DNA of 64,000 nt, taken from NCBI RefSeq assembly GCF_044793635.1, contig NZ_CP084992.1, positions 3,534,001 to 3,598,000 of the forward strand, in the 5' to 3' direction. Every line of letters starts with the position of its first letter. Within the stretch, counting starts at the first letter, position 1. A program made the position numbers and the translations under genes. The notes below the pieces were generated by a model. That model was given only the letters and a program-made list of their open reading frames with translations, did no database searches and was not told where the DNA came from. Positions 49,269 through 58,327 of this stretch are shown here, one piece after another. The stretch comes from Virgibacillus_F necropolis_A (lineage in GTDB: Bacteria > Bacillota > Bacilli > Bacillales > Amphibacillaceae).

Positions 49269-50072
49269 ATTAATCAAGAACAAGTCGAAATTAAAACACC
49301 TGAATTTGTTTCCTTACAGTTTCAATTAGCAGGCTTAGGAAGTAGGGCTGCTGCACTGATTATTGATCAACTAATTTTAACAGTAGTTAGCGTCTTAGTT
49401 ATTGTCGGTATGTCTTTTGTTGAATTCGACCAAATGTCTTTGTTGTCCTTGCCGGAATTGTCATCCTTACCCATTGCAATAGCAATAATTCTGATTTTTC
49501 TTATCAATTGGGGTTACTTTTTTGTTGTAGAGTACTTTTCAGGAGGAAGAACAATTGGCAAAAAAATGTTGGGAATAAGAGTCATTCAAGATAATGGACA
49601 TAGTTTGACAGTACTTTCCAGCCTAATTCGAAATCTGCTTCGCATTATTGATTCGTTACCAGCAAGCTATTTGGTTGGGATGACGATGGTTTTCTTCCAT
49701 CCTAAGCATAAGCGGTTAGGGGATCTTGTTGCTGGTACAATTGTTGTTCATGAAAGAAAGGGAAAACGGAATAAGAAGATGTCTTCCATTGAGAAGGAAA
49801 TTGAATTTAGAGGGCTTCAGGCAAGTGATTTAAGTATTGATGAGTGGACATTGAAAACGCTTGGAACGAAAGAGTGGAATCTGTTAAAAACGTATAGCAA
49901 CCGCTTATTACAATTACCATACTCAGAAAGAGGAGAGCTAACGAGAGAAATAGCAACGATTCTGTTTTCAAAAGTTGGATTGGAAACGGAATACAAGACT
50001 ACTCGTGAATTAGAAAACACCCTTCTAATCCTTTATTTGTTATTAAAAGAAGAATGGGAATTTGAATTATAA
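49269..50072 (+). CDS. RDD family membrane protein with apparent ATT start
   Basis: 267 aa. RDD blocks: FQLAGLGSRAAALIIDQLIL (R..D motif), GGRTIGKKMLGIRVI, KHKRLGDLVAGTIVVHERK, then a cytosolic helical tail. The first Met in frame (49410) would delete the R..D helix. ATT 49269 lies 8 nt after AAGAAGG, no ATG/GTG/TTG precedes Met48, and a stop lies 24 bp upstream. AUU initiation is the simplest reading. Confidence 0.8.
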   Translation: MNQEQVEIKTPEFVSLQFQLAGLGSRAAALIIDQLILTVVSVLVIVGMSFVEFDQMSLLSLPELSSLPIAIAIILIFLINWGYFFVVEYFSGGRTIGKKMLGIRVIQDNGHSLTVLSSLIRNLLRIIDSLPASYLVGMTMVFFHPKHKRLGDLVAGTIVVHERKGKRNKKMSSIEKEIEFRGLQASDLSIDEWTLKTLGTKEWNLLKTYSNRLLQLPYSERGELTREIATILFSKVGLETEYKTTRELENTLLILYLLLKEEWEFEL

Positions 50073-50108
50073 GGTCTTTGCTAATCTACTAATAATCAAG
50101 AAAAGTCG

Positions 50109-50134
50109 GGTGCATTCTTTACGAAGAATGTACC
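50109..50134 (+). terminator. Intrinsic terminator
   Basis: GGTGCATTCTT / AAGAATGTACC with a 4-nt loop and eight T. It closes the module. Confidence 0.85.
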
Positions 50135-50324
50135 TTTTTTTTATGGTATGAAAAAACTTCCCTAATTCAATCTAAGCAGGATAGTACAAAAGGTTCTGGG
50201 AACTATAATGATGACATGGACTCATAGAGGGCGTCAATTTTTAGAGGTTTTATAAATAATGTAAATAAAATTAGCTCTTTATACTAAAAATACATAGTAC
50301 TTAATTTGTGAAGGATGTTGATTT

Positions 50325-51956
50325 ATGAAAGTAGCTGAATTACTCGTCAAATGCTTGGAAAACGAGGGTGTTGAATATATCTTTGGTGTTCCAGGTGAAG
50401 AAAATATTGATGTCATGGATGCGCTTCATGGTTCGAGTATTAATTTTATCTTAACAAGACATGAAACAAGTGCGGCTTTTATGGCTGGTACGTATGGAAG
50501 ATTAACAGGAAAACCAGGTGTGTGTTTAGCTACACTTGGACCTGGTGCAACGAACCTGTTAACTGGTGTTGCAAACGCCAATATGGATTTATGCCCAATT
50601 GTTGCCATTACGGGGCAAGCGGGACTTGAGCGTCAGCACAAAATTTCACATCAGTATTATGACATTGTTGACATTTATGAGCCAGTAACGAAGTGGAATG
50701 CGCAAGTCAAAAAGGCTGAGATTGTTCCGGAGGTAGTACGGAAAGCGTTTAGTGTTGCCACACATGATAAGCCTGGTGCGACGCACATTGATCTTCCAGA
50801 GGATATTGCGGGAATGGAAGTGGCAGAATCCCCGCTTCCTGTAGTTGATCACACGATGAATGAAGCAGATGATCCTGTTATTGAAAAAGCAGTAACATTA
50901 ATTGATCAAGCCAAACAGCCATTGATTTTAGCTGGCAATGGCATTACAAGAGATCATGCTGCTGAACATTTTCGTTCACTCGTTCAAGAGACGAATATCC
51001 CTGTCGTCCATACTTTCATGGGGAAAGGAGCACTACCTTGGACAGATGAACGCAGTATGCTAACGGCTGGTATGGGTGGGAAAGACTATATCACTTGTGG
51101 GTTTAATGATGCTGATCTGATTATCGCGATTGGTTTTGATATCGCAGAATACCCACCGAAAAATTGGAACCCAAATGCTACGACACAAGTTTTACACATT
51201 GATACAAAGGAAGCGGAAACGGATGCTAACTATCCTGTTGCATTAAATGTGATTGGTGATATCAAAGAAAATATCAAGAAATTAATGCAAGCCATACCGA
51301 AAAAAGAAAGAAGCATTGAATGGATTCAATCAGTTCGCAAGCAGGCACTGGATGAACTGGAAAGTTTTCAAAATGACACAAGTTTCCCTGTAAAACCACA
51401 AAAAATCATTTCCGATTTACGTGAAGTTTTAGACGAAGAAAGTATTGTTATATCGGATGTGGGTGCGCATAAAATGTGGGTCGGAAGAATGTTTCATTGC
51501 TATCAACCCAATACATGCCTGATTTCTAATGGCTTGGCCTCAATGGGGGTTGCTGTTCCCGGTGCGATTGGGGCCAAAATGGTGTACCCTAACAGGAATG
51601 TAGTTGCTGTATGTGGTGATGGATCTTTCCAGATGACAAGTGCAGAACTAGAGACGGCGATGCGCCTGAACCTACCGATTGTAATTTTATTATGGAGAGA
51701 TGAAGGCTATGGACTAATTGAATGGCATCAAATGAAGGCGTTCAAGCGGTCTTCACATATTAGTTTTGGAAATCCAGATTTTATACAATTTGCTAAATCG
51801 TATGGGTTTGAAGCGATGAAAGTGGAAAAAACCGAGGATTTAAAAACTACCCTGGAGCAAGCAATTAGCATGAATAAACCTGTACTAATTGATTGTCCTG
51901 TTGATTACAGCGAGAACATGAAGCTAACGGAAAAGCTTGATAATATCAATTGCTAA
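50325..51956 (+). CDS. ThDP-dependent enzyme, acetolactate synthase large-subunit-like (AlsS-like)
   Basis: 543 aa. FGVPGEENIDVMDAL and the ThDP-activating Glu47 (RHETSAAFMA), the FAD/structural middle domain, and the GDG-type ThDP/Mg motif in VCGDGSFQMTSAELETAMRL. Closest to catabolic AlsS-type enzymes; no regulatory small subunit gene adjoins. The aldehyde dehydrogenase 15 bp downstream is unusual for acetolactate synthesis and hints at another 2-oxoacid or aldehyde reaction. Confidence 0.85.
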   Translation: MKVAELLVKCLENEGVEYIFGVPGEENIDVMDALHGSSINFILTRHETSAAFMAGTYGRLTGKPGVCLATLGPGATNLLTGVANANMDLCPIVAITGQAGLERQHKISHQYYDIVDIYEPVTKWNAQVKKAEIVPEVVRKAFSVATHDKPGATHIDLPEDIAGMEVAESPLPVVDHTMNEADDPVIEKAVTLIDQAKQPLILAGNGITRDHAAEHFRSLVQETNIPVVHTFMGKGALPWTDERSMLTAGMGGKDYITCGFNDADLIIAIGFDIAEYPPKNWNPNATTQVLHIDTKEAETDANYPVALNVIGDIKENIKKLMQAIPKKERSIEWIQSVRKQALDELESFQNDTSFPVKPQKIISDLREVLDEESIVISDVGAHKMWVGRMFHCYQPNTCLISNGLASMGVAVPGAIGAKMVYPNRNVVAVCGDGSFQMTSAELETAMRLNLPIVILLWRDEGYGLIEWHQMKAFKRSSHISFGNPDFIQFAKSYGFEAMKVEKTEDLKTTLEQAISMNKPVLIDCPVDYSENMKLTEKLDNINC

Positions 51957-51971
51957 AAGGAGGTATGTAAC

Positions 51972-53414
51972 ATGCAGATTGGTTCGATTATAGACGGTAA
52001 AGAGCGAAAGGAAGAATCTCGAGAGTCGATGATGGTTGTGAACCCGTATAATCAGGAAAATGTTGCAGAGCTAAAGCTGGCAACGAAAAAAGATCTTGAT
52101 GATGCTGTAGATTCTTCTTTTAACATTTTTCATTCTACTATGAAAGTCATGCCTGCACACGAACGTGCAGCTATTTTACAGAAAGCAGCTGATTTATTGG
52201 AAGAAAAAAAGGAGGACTTTGCGGTAACCATCTGTAAGGAAGCTGGGAAGCCAATCAAAGGTAGTCGCGGAGAGGTGGAACGCTCTGTTCAGGTCATGCG
52301 TTTTGCTGCTGAGCTTGCAAAGAACATTACTGGCGAAGTAATTCCAATGGATGCAGCGATTGGTGGTCAAAATCGATTGGGGTTAGTGAAACGAGTTCCT
52401 CTGGGCGTAGTTGGAGCTATTACGCCTTTCAATTTTCCTTTAAACTTATCGTTGCATAAACTAGCACCAGCATTAGCGGCTGGTAATACAGTGGTGTTTA
52501 AGCCGGCAGAAAAAACTCCTGTTACAGCCTATAAGCTCGTTCAATTATTTCAGGAAGCAGGATTACCTGATGGTGTCATCAATCTCCTTATTGGAACAGG
52601 TAAAGATGTTGGAGAACCACTTGTTACTCACGACAAAGTGCATAAAATTAGTTTTACAGGAAGCCTGAAGGTGGGAAAGAGTATTGCGGAATCTGCTGGC
52701 TTCAAAAAAGTTACACTTGAACTAGGCTCAAACTCACCAAATATATTGTTTAACGATGCAAACATTGATTATGCTGCTGAAGCATTAGTTAAAGGGGCGT
52801 TTGCATTTTCCGGGCAAGTCTGTATCTCCGCCCAACGTGTTTATGTACAGAAGGATATTTACGATACATTTCTTGAAAAGTACATTAAAAATACGGAAGC
52901 ATTAAAGATTGGTGATCCATCAGACGACTCTACCGATATCGGCCCAATGATTGATGAAGAAGCTGCTAAACGATCAAAAGAATGGATTGATGATGCTGCG
53001 GGTAAAGGCGCAAAAATTGCTTCAGGCGGTGAACGAAATGGTACCGTCTTGTCTCCTACAATCATGACAAATGTTGATGAAAACATGAAAGTAATAGCGG
53101 ATGAAGTGTTTGCACCTATTGTATCTGTCATCCCTTTTGATACTGAAGATGAGGTGGTCGGTTATTCAAACGACTCCGTCTATGGTCTTCAAGCCGGCGT
53201 TTTCACAAAAGATATTGACCGGGCATTACGTGTTGCAGATAAACTCGAAATGGGTGGTGTCTGGATTAACGAAATATCAACGTACAGGCAGGATAACCAC
53301 CCATATGGCGGTGTCAAGCAGAGCGGAATGGGAAAAGAAGGCGTGAAATACGCGATAGAAGATATGACTGAGATGAAATTTATTGGAGTGAAATTGGAAG
53401 GTAAGGATAGGTAA
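51972..53414 (+). CDS. NAD(P)-dependent aldehyde dehydrogenase
   Basis: 480 aa. ITPFNFPLNLSLHKLAPALA, FTGSLKVGK, catalytic Glu250 (LELGSNSP) and Cys284 (SGQVCISAQR). Resembles lactaldehyde / succinate-semialdehyde / non-phosphorylating GAPDH groups. Oxidises an aldehyde to the acid. Same operon as the ThDP enzyme; AAGGAGG ribosome site. Substrate unknown. Confidence 0.88.
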   Translation: MQIGSIIDGKERKEESRESMMVVNPYNQENVAELKLATKKDLDDAVDSSFNIFHSTMKVMPAHERAAILQKAADLLEEKKEDFAVTICKEAGKPIKGSRGEVERSVQVMRFAAELAKNITGEVIPMDAAIGGQNRLGLVKRVPLGVVGAITPFNFPLNLSLHKLAPALAAGNTVVFKPAEKTPVTAYKLVQLFQEAGLPDGVINLLIGTGKDVGEPLVTHDKVHKISFTGSLKVGKSIAESAGFKKVTLELGSNSPNILFNDANIDYAAEALVKGAFAFSGQVCISAQRVYVQKDIYDTFLEKYIKNTEALKIGDPSDDSTDIGPMIDEEAAKRSKEWIDDAAGKGAKIASGGERNGTVLSPTIMTNVDENMKVIADEVFAPIVSVIPFDTEDEVVGYSNDSVYGLQAGVFTKDIDRALRVADKLEMGGVWINEISTYRQDNHPYGGVKQSGMGKEGVKYAIEDMTEMKFIGVKLEGKDR

Positions 53415-53452
53415 AAATAAGGAATTTTGTACATGAAATAAGGAATTTGCAA

Positions 53453-53490
53453 AGTAAAAGCTATCTCAACTTTTTGAGATAGCTTTTACT
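53453..53490. terminator. Bidirectional intrinsic terminator
   Basis: Perfect 17-bp stem (AGTAAAAGCTATCTCAA and complement), 4-nt loop, between converging genes. Confidence 0.85.
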
Positions 53491-53504
53491 AGTAAGTTCG
53501 AAAA

Positions 53505-54161
53505 TCATGGCCATAACAAATAACTCTTCCAACTTTCACCATCTCGCTGATACTTTACCCTAGTATGTTTTCGCTCAGGGTCACCTTGCCAAAACTCGAC
53601 TTCGTCTGCTAGTACTGCATACAATTTCCAGTTAGTACTAACAATTTGCTGATCCTGTTGTAACAGTTTGTTTGCTTCAACTAAAGCCTTATCTAATTCA
53701 TCCCGCGTTTTCATTTCTTGACTTGGATTTCCAATTAAAGCTAGGGCACGTGAACTAATCGATCTTCCTAAAAAATCCTTTGCACTTGTCGATGGATCCA
53801 TTTCACAAGCAGTTCCTCGGATGCGAACCTGTCGTCCAATTTCCTTCCAATAAAACGTCAATGCTACTTTTTGATTCGACTCCAATTGTTCTCCCTTTCT
53901 ACTCGCAGACGACGTCGCAAAATACCAATGATTGGGAGTGACATCTTTAAGAATTAAAACTCTTGCGTCTGGTGCGCCATCATTATCAACAGTTGATAAC
54001 GTCATCGCATGAGGCTCACGTACACTCTTTTCAATTGCAACCGTTAACCACTGCTGAAACAAATCAGCTGGGTTATTAGGTAAGTGGTTACTATCAAAAT
54101 CCGGAAACGGTCCTTCTAGCGATTTTAAGTTTCTTAGTACTTTCCTAATTTGCGTCATCAT
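53505..54161 (-). CDS. Pyridoxamine-phosphate oxidase family protein (PdxH/PhzG-like)
   Basis: 218 aa, the usual PdxH length. FMN-barrel signals MTLSTVDNDGAPDARVLILK and ALTFYWKEIGRQVRIRG; C-terminal dimer block EFWQGDPERKHTRVKYQRDG ending WKSYLLWP. PdxH oxidises PNP/PMP to PLP in salvage; RKHTR replaces the RLHDR site of E. coli, so a related oxidase role is also possible. Start after AAGGGAATG. Confidence 0.8.
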   Translation of the reverse strand: MMTQIRKVLRNLKSLEGPFPDFDSNHLPNNPADLFQQWLTVAIEKSVREPHAMTLSTVDNDGAPDARVLILKDVTPNHWYFATSSASRKGEQLESNQKVALTFYWKEIGRQVRIRGTACEMDPSTSAKDFLGRSISSRALALIGNPSQEMKTRDELDKALVEANKLLQQDQQIVSTNWKLYAVLADEVEFWQGDPERKHTRVKYQRDGESWKSYLLWP

Positions 54162-54372
54162 TATTGCATTCCCTTCATTACGAAAAGTTACCTCTACTTA
54201 CATTTTAACGAAAACAATAACTAAGTAAAGCCGATACTCATTTTTTAGTTATAGGTGGATGGTTAGTAGTTGAACTTTAAGGGAAGGTACGTATTACAGG
54301 ATGCAACACATTTACATAAGAAAGTTAGAAAGATTAGCTGATGGTCCAAGTTAAAGAAGGTGGTTTTTATTA

Positions 54373-54993
54373 ATGCTGCAGATTGTAGTAGATTTTATAC
54401 AGGAATATGGGATATGGGGGTTGCTGGCATCTCTTGCCGTTGAAGCCTCATCTGTTCCTTTTCCAGGTGGGTTAGTAACACTGGTTTTCGGTTATATCTT
54501 ACAACTCTCATTTATAGAAGTTGTATTGTATGGTCTACTAGCAAGTGCGGTATATACAGGTTTCAGCATCATTCCTTATCTAATCGGTTACAAACTTGAA
54601 GAGAAGCTAAAAGAAAAAACAAGCCGTAAAAAAATAGAAAAAGCGGAGCGATGGTTTAAGAAGTGTGGTATATGGAGCATAGCTTTTTCTAGGCCACTGG
54701 GGCTCGGCAATTATATATCCTACGTTTCCGGAACCCTGAAAGTAAACAAATGGACTTTTTTATCGTTAACATTATTAGGAATTCTCCCGTGGACAATTGG
54801 TGTATTGTGGTTAGGAAGTGTAGGTCATCTAAAATCGGTTAAATCGATTATGGAAGAGTTTCAGCTTTACGCCATATTAGTTCTTGTTGTACTAACCGCC
54901 ATCTATATCTTTTATCGATTAAGAAAAAAGAAAAAAGGTAACAAAATCCCAAAAGACTCAAAAAGAAGTATAAATGATATTAGGTCCACTTAA
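54373..54993 (+). CDS. DedA/VTT-family membrane protein
   Basis: 206 aa. VEASSVPFPGGLVTLVFGYI with the acidic-Pro motif, the re-entrant loop, and SRPLGLGNYISYVSGTLKVN (the conserved arginine). DedA proteins act as lipid flippases, including undecaprenyl phosphate (UptA), and support membrane potential homeostasis. ATG 54373 after AGAAGGTGG. Confidence 0.85.
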   Translation: MLQIVVDFIQEYGIWGLLASLAVEASSVPFPGGLVTLVFGYILQLSFIEVVLYGLLASAVYTGFSIIPYLIGYKLEEKLKEKTSRKKIEKAERWFKKCGIWSIAFSRPLGLGNYISYVSGTLKVNKWTFLSLTLLGILPWTIGVLWLGSVGHLKSVKSIMEEFQLYAILVLVVLTAIYIFYRLRKKKKGNKIPKDSKRSINDIRST

Positions 54994-55158
54994 ATTGTGG
55001 GCTTTTATTTTACTCTGTTACAGTTTTCCCACTCCACAAACCTGGCATTGTATTGTGGTGGATATAATTCTTCCGGTGATTTTGCAGGGAATATGTATTA
55101 TTTGTCGAATAATTAAAAGGGGAAATTTATTAGAAAAGAAATAAGGGAGTTTATCAAA

Positions 55159-55647
55159 ATGAATTATATTATTCGGAAGATGAAAAAAGACGATATCCAG
55201 CAGGTTCAGGAGGTAGCGAAAATAACCTGGAATGCTACGTATGAAGGGATAATACCACTCGCAATTCAAGAAAACTTTTTGAATGCTTCTTATAATGAAG
55301 AAATGCTGAAGAACCGGCTTGAACGGTCATTTATTTTTGTTGCAGAAGAAAATAATCGGGTTTTAGGATATGCCAATTTTTCACCTGTGAAAGATGGAGG
55401 AGCAACTGAACTTGGAGCAATTTATTTGTTGCCGGAAACACAAGGAAACGGAATAGGAACAGCTTTGTTGAATGAAGGAATCAAAAACATACAAGATGTA
55501 AATGAGATTTATATAAACGTAGAGAAAGAAAATATTACCGGAAAAGGTTTCTATAAAGCGAAGGGATTCGAAACAGTTTCTGAGTTTGATGATAACCTAT
55601 ATGGTCACATTACCAAAATGGTGAGAATGCGCTTAAAAGTATCGTAA
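55159..55647 (+). CDS. GNAT acetyltransferase
   Basis: 162 aa. YIIRKMKKDDIQQVQEVAK, the Q/RxxGxG/A loop LPETQGNGIGTALL and the C-terminal YKAKGFETVSEF. Broad N-acetyltransferase; substrate unknown. 18 bp before the DHFR gene and probably co-transcribed. Confidence 0.83.
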   Translation: MNYIIRKMKKDDIQQVQEVAKITWNATYEGIIPLAIQENFLNASYNEEMLKNRLERSFIFVAEENNRVLGYANFSPVKDGGATELGAIYLLPETQGNGIGTALLNEGIKNIQDVNEIYINVEKENITGKGFYKAKGFETVSEFDDNLYGHITKMVRMRLKVS

Positions 55648-55665
55648 TAAAGGATGTGTTTCATT

Positions 55666-56160
55666 ATGAAGATTTCTTTGATTGTTGCAATGGACAAGAA
55701 TAGAGTAATTGGAAAAGATAATGACATCCCTTGGAGCATACCGAATGATTGGCAGTATGTAAAAAATATTACGAGGGGACATGCGATTATTTTAGGTAGG
55801 AAAACACTTGATTCACTTGATGGTGCTCTGCCAGACAGAAGAAATATTGTCATAACACGGAATAGGGATTATAGCTGTGCAGATTGTGAGATTGTACATT
55901 CCGTTGAAGAGGCTCTTACATTATGTACAGATGAAGAGGAGATTTTCATTTTCGGTGGAGAACATATTTATAAGCTATTTCATCCATACGTAGAAAAGAT
56001 GTATATTACCAAAGTTGACCACGAATTCAATGGAGACACTTTTTTTCCAGAGGTTGATTATAGTGAGTGGAAAGAAGTATCTGTTGAAAAAGGAATTAAA
56101 AATGACCAGAATCCATTTGACTATTATTTTCATGTTTATGAGAAGAAAAGCAAACAATAA
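55666..56160 (+). CDS. dfrA: Dihydrofolate reductase
   Basis: 164 aa. MKISLIVAMDKNRVIGKDND, catalytic Asp28 (IPNDWQ), Trp22, GRKTLDSL for NADPH and IFIFGGEHIYKLF. Reduces dihydrofolate to tetrahydrofolate with NADPH. In many Bacillaceae it follows thyA; here the upstream gene is an acetyltransferase and thyA is absent. ATG 55666 follows AAAGGATG. Confidence 0.92.
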   Translation: MKISLIVAMDKNRVIGKDNDIPWSIPNDWQYVKNITRGHAIILGRKTLDSLDGALPDRRNIVITRNRDYSCADCEIVHSVEEALTLCTDEEEIFIFGGEHIYKLFHPYVEKMYITKVDHEFNGDTFFPEVDYSEWKEVSVEKGIKNDQNPFDYYFHVYEKKSKQ

Positions 56161-56165
56161 AAAAC

Positions 56166-56190
56166 GCGTTTCTACAATGAGTAGAGACGC
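56166..56190. terminator. Terminator between converging genes
   Basis: GCGTTTCTAC / GTAGAGACGC stem, 5-nt loop, AATTTTTATTG tail. Confidence 0.75.
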
Positions 56191-56202
56191 AATTTTTATT
56201 GT

Positions 56203-57378
56203 TTAGAGGTTTGCTAATGGACTTGTTTCTAACAGATTCATCGCATAAACGAGGATGATTGCAAGTAAAATGGCTAACCCGAGATAGAGGAATAGCGATT
56301 TAATTTTTGTCTGTAAAGAAGTCCGATAATATGTTTTAATTCGTTTGACTTCATTATTAATCTTTTTACGTTTGGATTCATTTTTCTCTTGTGTATGCTC
56401 AATAATTACGTCAAATTGAGGATCTTCTTCCATATTATACTTTTCCCGGCCCATAATATTTAACGTATTTTTTAATGCTTTTTCTTCTGCATGATGTTTC
56501 TTGATCGATAGTCGCTGCTTTTCTTGGAATATAGGGAACTTGAACCCTGAATTGTTTGAAAGAAAACGACTGACCTTGTCCTTTTGTCCGTTGAGTTTGT
56601 TATAAAGGGTAGTGAATTCATTTCTTTTGCGTTCATCATCATACTCCTTATCGTAGCTATACATGAAACGTTCAAATTCGTTGTTTATGTTTGTTAAAAC
56701 CATTGCTTCATGCTCCATAATTACTACGTTTTTACTTTCCTTATACTGTCCCCACCAAGTGAAAAAACCAAAAATAAAGATTAAGAAAAGAATTGGATCT
56801 GGTGAGAGAAAGATAATTGGAATCAACACAATCAATCCGATCAACCAAATTTTTGGTGATAAGACACTCACAATACGTCCACCATCAAGCGGTGACACAG
56901 GAAATAAATTAAATAGGTTAATTAAGGCCCCCAGTTGCATGACAAGTACCCAATAAGGATCATTGGTTACTGTGTATAAAACAAATGCTGGAATAATAGA
57001 TAGTAAGCCAGCTAATGGCCCACCATACGCTACAAAAAATTCTGTTTTTGCATCTTTAATTTTTTTCGGATCAATTCCAATTGCCGCGCCTAAAAATGGA
57101 ATAAAGACTGCAGGGCTAGTCGGGATTTTTTTCAGTTTAGCTGCCACAAGGTGTCCCATTTCATGGATGAAAATTAGGTAGATGATCGCAAATGCGAATT
57201 TCCACCCATAAAATAAAGCATATGCCCAAAGTGATACAAACATGGAAGCGAGCGTTGCGAACTTCCCGATCTTTAAGACAACCAATAGCCATTTTGCTTT
57301 TGACAATAGGAAGAGTCCAATTACAGCAATCCATCCCCAAGGACTTTTACTCTTTTTTTGTTCAGAAGTTGTTGCCAT
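56203..57378 (-). CDS. Site-2 protease-like M50 metallopeptidase
   Basis: 391 aa. Zinc motif HEMGH (His72, Glu73, His76) in a membrane helix and third ligand Asp165 in NLFPVSPLDGGRI; about six helices, then a long basic coiled cytosolic region and a C-terminal helix. M50 enzymes cut transmembrane segments of regulators. The roughly 150-residue tail is an uncommon addition. ATG 57378 after ATAGGAGAAT. Confidence 0.85.
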   Translation of the reverse strand: MATTSEQKKSKSPWGWIAVIGLFLLSKAKWLLVVLKIGKFATLASMFVSLWAYALFYGWKFAFAIIYLIFIHEMGHLVAAKLKKIPTSPAVFIPFLGAAIGIDPKKIKDAKTEFFVAYGGPLAGLLSIIPAFVLYTVTNDPYWVLVMQLGALINLFNLFPVSPLDGGRIVSVLSPKIWLIGLIVLIPIIFLSPDPILFLIFIFGFFTWWGQYKESKNVVIMEHEAMVLTNINNEFERFMYSYDKEYDDERKRNEFTTLYNKLNGQKDKVSRFLSNNSGFKFPIFQEKQRLSIKKHHAEEKALKNTLNIMGREKYNMEEDPQFDVIIEHTQEKNESKRKKINNEVKRIKTYYRTSLQTKIKSLFLYLGLAILLAIILVYAMNLLETSPLANL

Positions 57379-57500
57379 CAACCATTCTCCTATCAAACTG
57401 TTCTTTTAACTAATACTAACATAATTTCCCATAGATAATCAGGTAGTTGTGATAGACTAAAAAAAAGGAATTGTAGGTAAATGCGAGAGGATGTAAATAT

Positions 57501-58232
57501 ATGGTATTTAGAGGTTCAGGTGTTTACGATAATAAAGATTTTTTAGCAAACTATATGAGAAGAAGAGACAGGCCAGACAGTCCTAATAATGCTATTGAAG
57601 GTCCAATCATGTATGAACTTCTTGGAGATTTTGAAGGGAAAAGTATAGTAGACCTTGGCTGCGGGGATGCATCATTTGGTAAGGAATTGCTAAATCAGGG
57701 TGCGAAAGTTTTCACAGGTGTGGAAGGATCAGAACAAATGATTACACTTGCGAATTCTAATTTAGCTGGATTAAATGGATCGATTCATCACGAAACAATG
57801 GAGTCCTTTCATTTCCCTGCAAACGAATATGAAGTGGTAACTTCTCGTTTTGCGATACACTATGTTTCCGATATCCATCAGCTTTTTCAAAATGTATATA
57901 AATCCTTAACAGAAGATGGTAAATTCATATTCAGTGTCCAACATCCCTTAACTACTTCTTCCTTTATCAGTAAACAATCCGGTGAGAAACGTGAAAATTG
58001 GATCGTTGATGATTATTTTCATGAAGGGGAAAGAAAAGAACCATGGATTGATGAGGTAGTTGTAAAATATCATCGCACAATTGAACAGTATTTCAGAACG
58101 CTGACTAAAGTAGGGTTTTCTGTAAAAGATTTACGGGAAGGAAAGCCTGAACGGGAACATTTTACTAGTGATGAAGAGTACCAAAGAAGAAAAAGAATAC
58201 CTGTTGTATTGGCATTTTCTTGTGTGAAATAA
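57501..58232 (+). CDS. Class I SAM-dependent methyltransferase
   Basis: 243 aa. Motif I IVDLGCGDASFGKEL, acidic motif II TGVEGSEQM, and motif for the catalytic loop FSVQHPLTTS. Small-molecule methyltransferase (UbiE/COQ5-like fold), substrate unknown. 95 bp before an acetyltransferase gene. Confidence 0.82.
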   Translation: MVFRGSGVYDNKDFLANYMRRRDRPDSPNNAIEGPIMYELLGDFEGKSIVDLGCGDASFGKELLNQGAKVFTGVEGSEQMITLANSNLAGLNGSIHHETMESFHFPANEYEVVTSRFAIHYVSDIHQLFQNVYKSLTEDGKFIFSVQHPLTTSSFISKQSGEKRENWIVDDYFHEGERKEPWIDEVVVKYHRTIEQYFRTLTKVGFSVKDLREGKPEREHFTSDEEYQRRKRIPVVLAFSCVK

Positions 58233-58327
58233 TTACATCAATTTAAAACGATTTGGACATTCTGAAGATAAATGAGTTTTTATCAAAAAAATGGAGTTGC
58301 CGGGTGAAAAAAGTAAGGAGCTATAAC

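Noticed and set aside
55129..55158. In-frame ATT upstream of the GNAT ATG with AAAAGGGG before it
   Set aside because: ATG 55159 has its own well-placed AAGGGAG and matches the family start.
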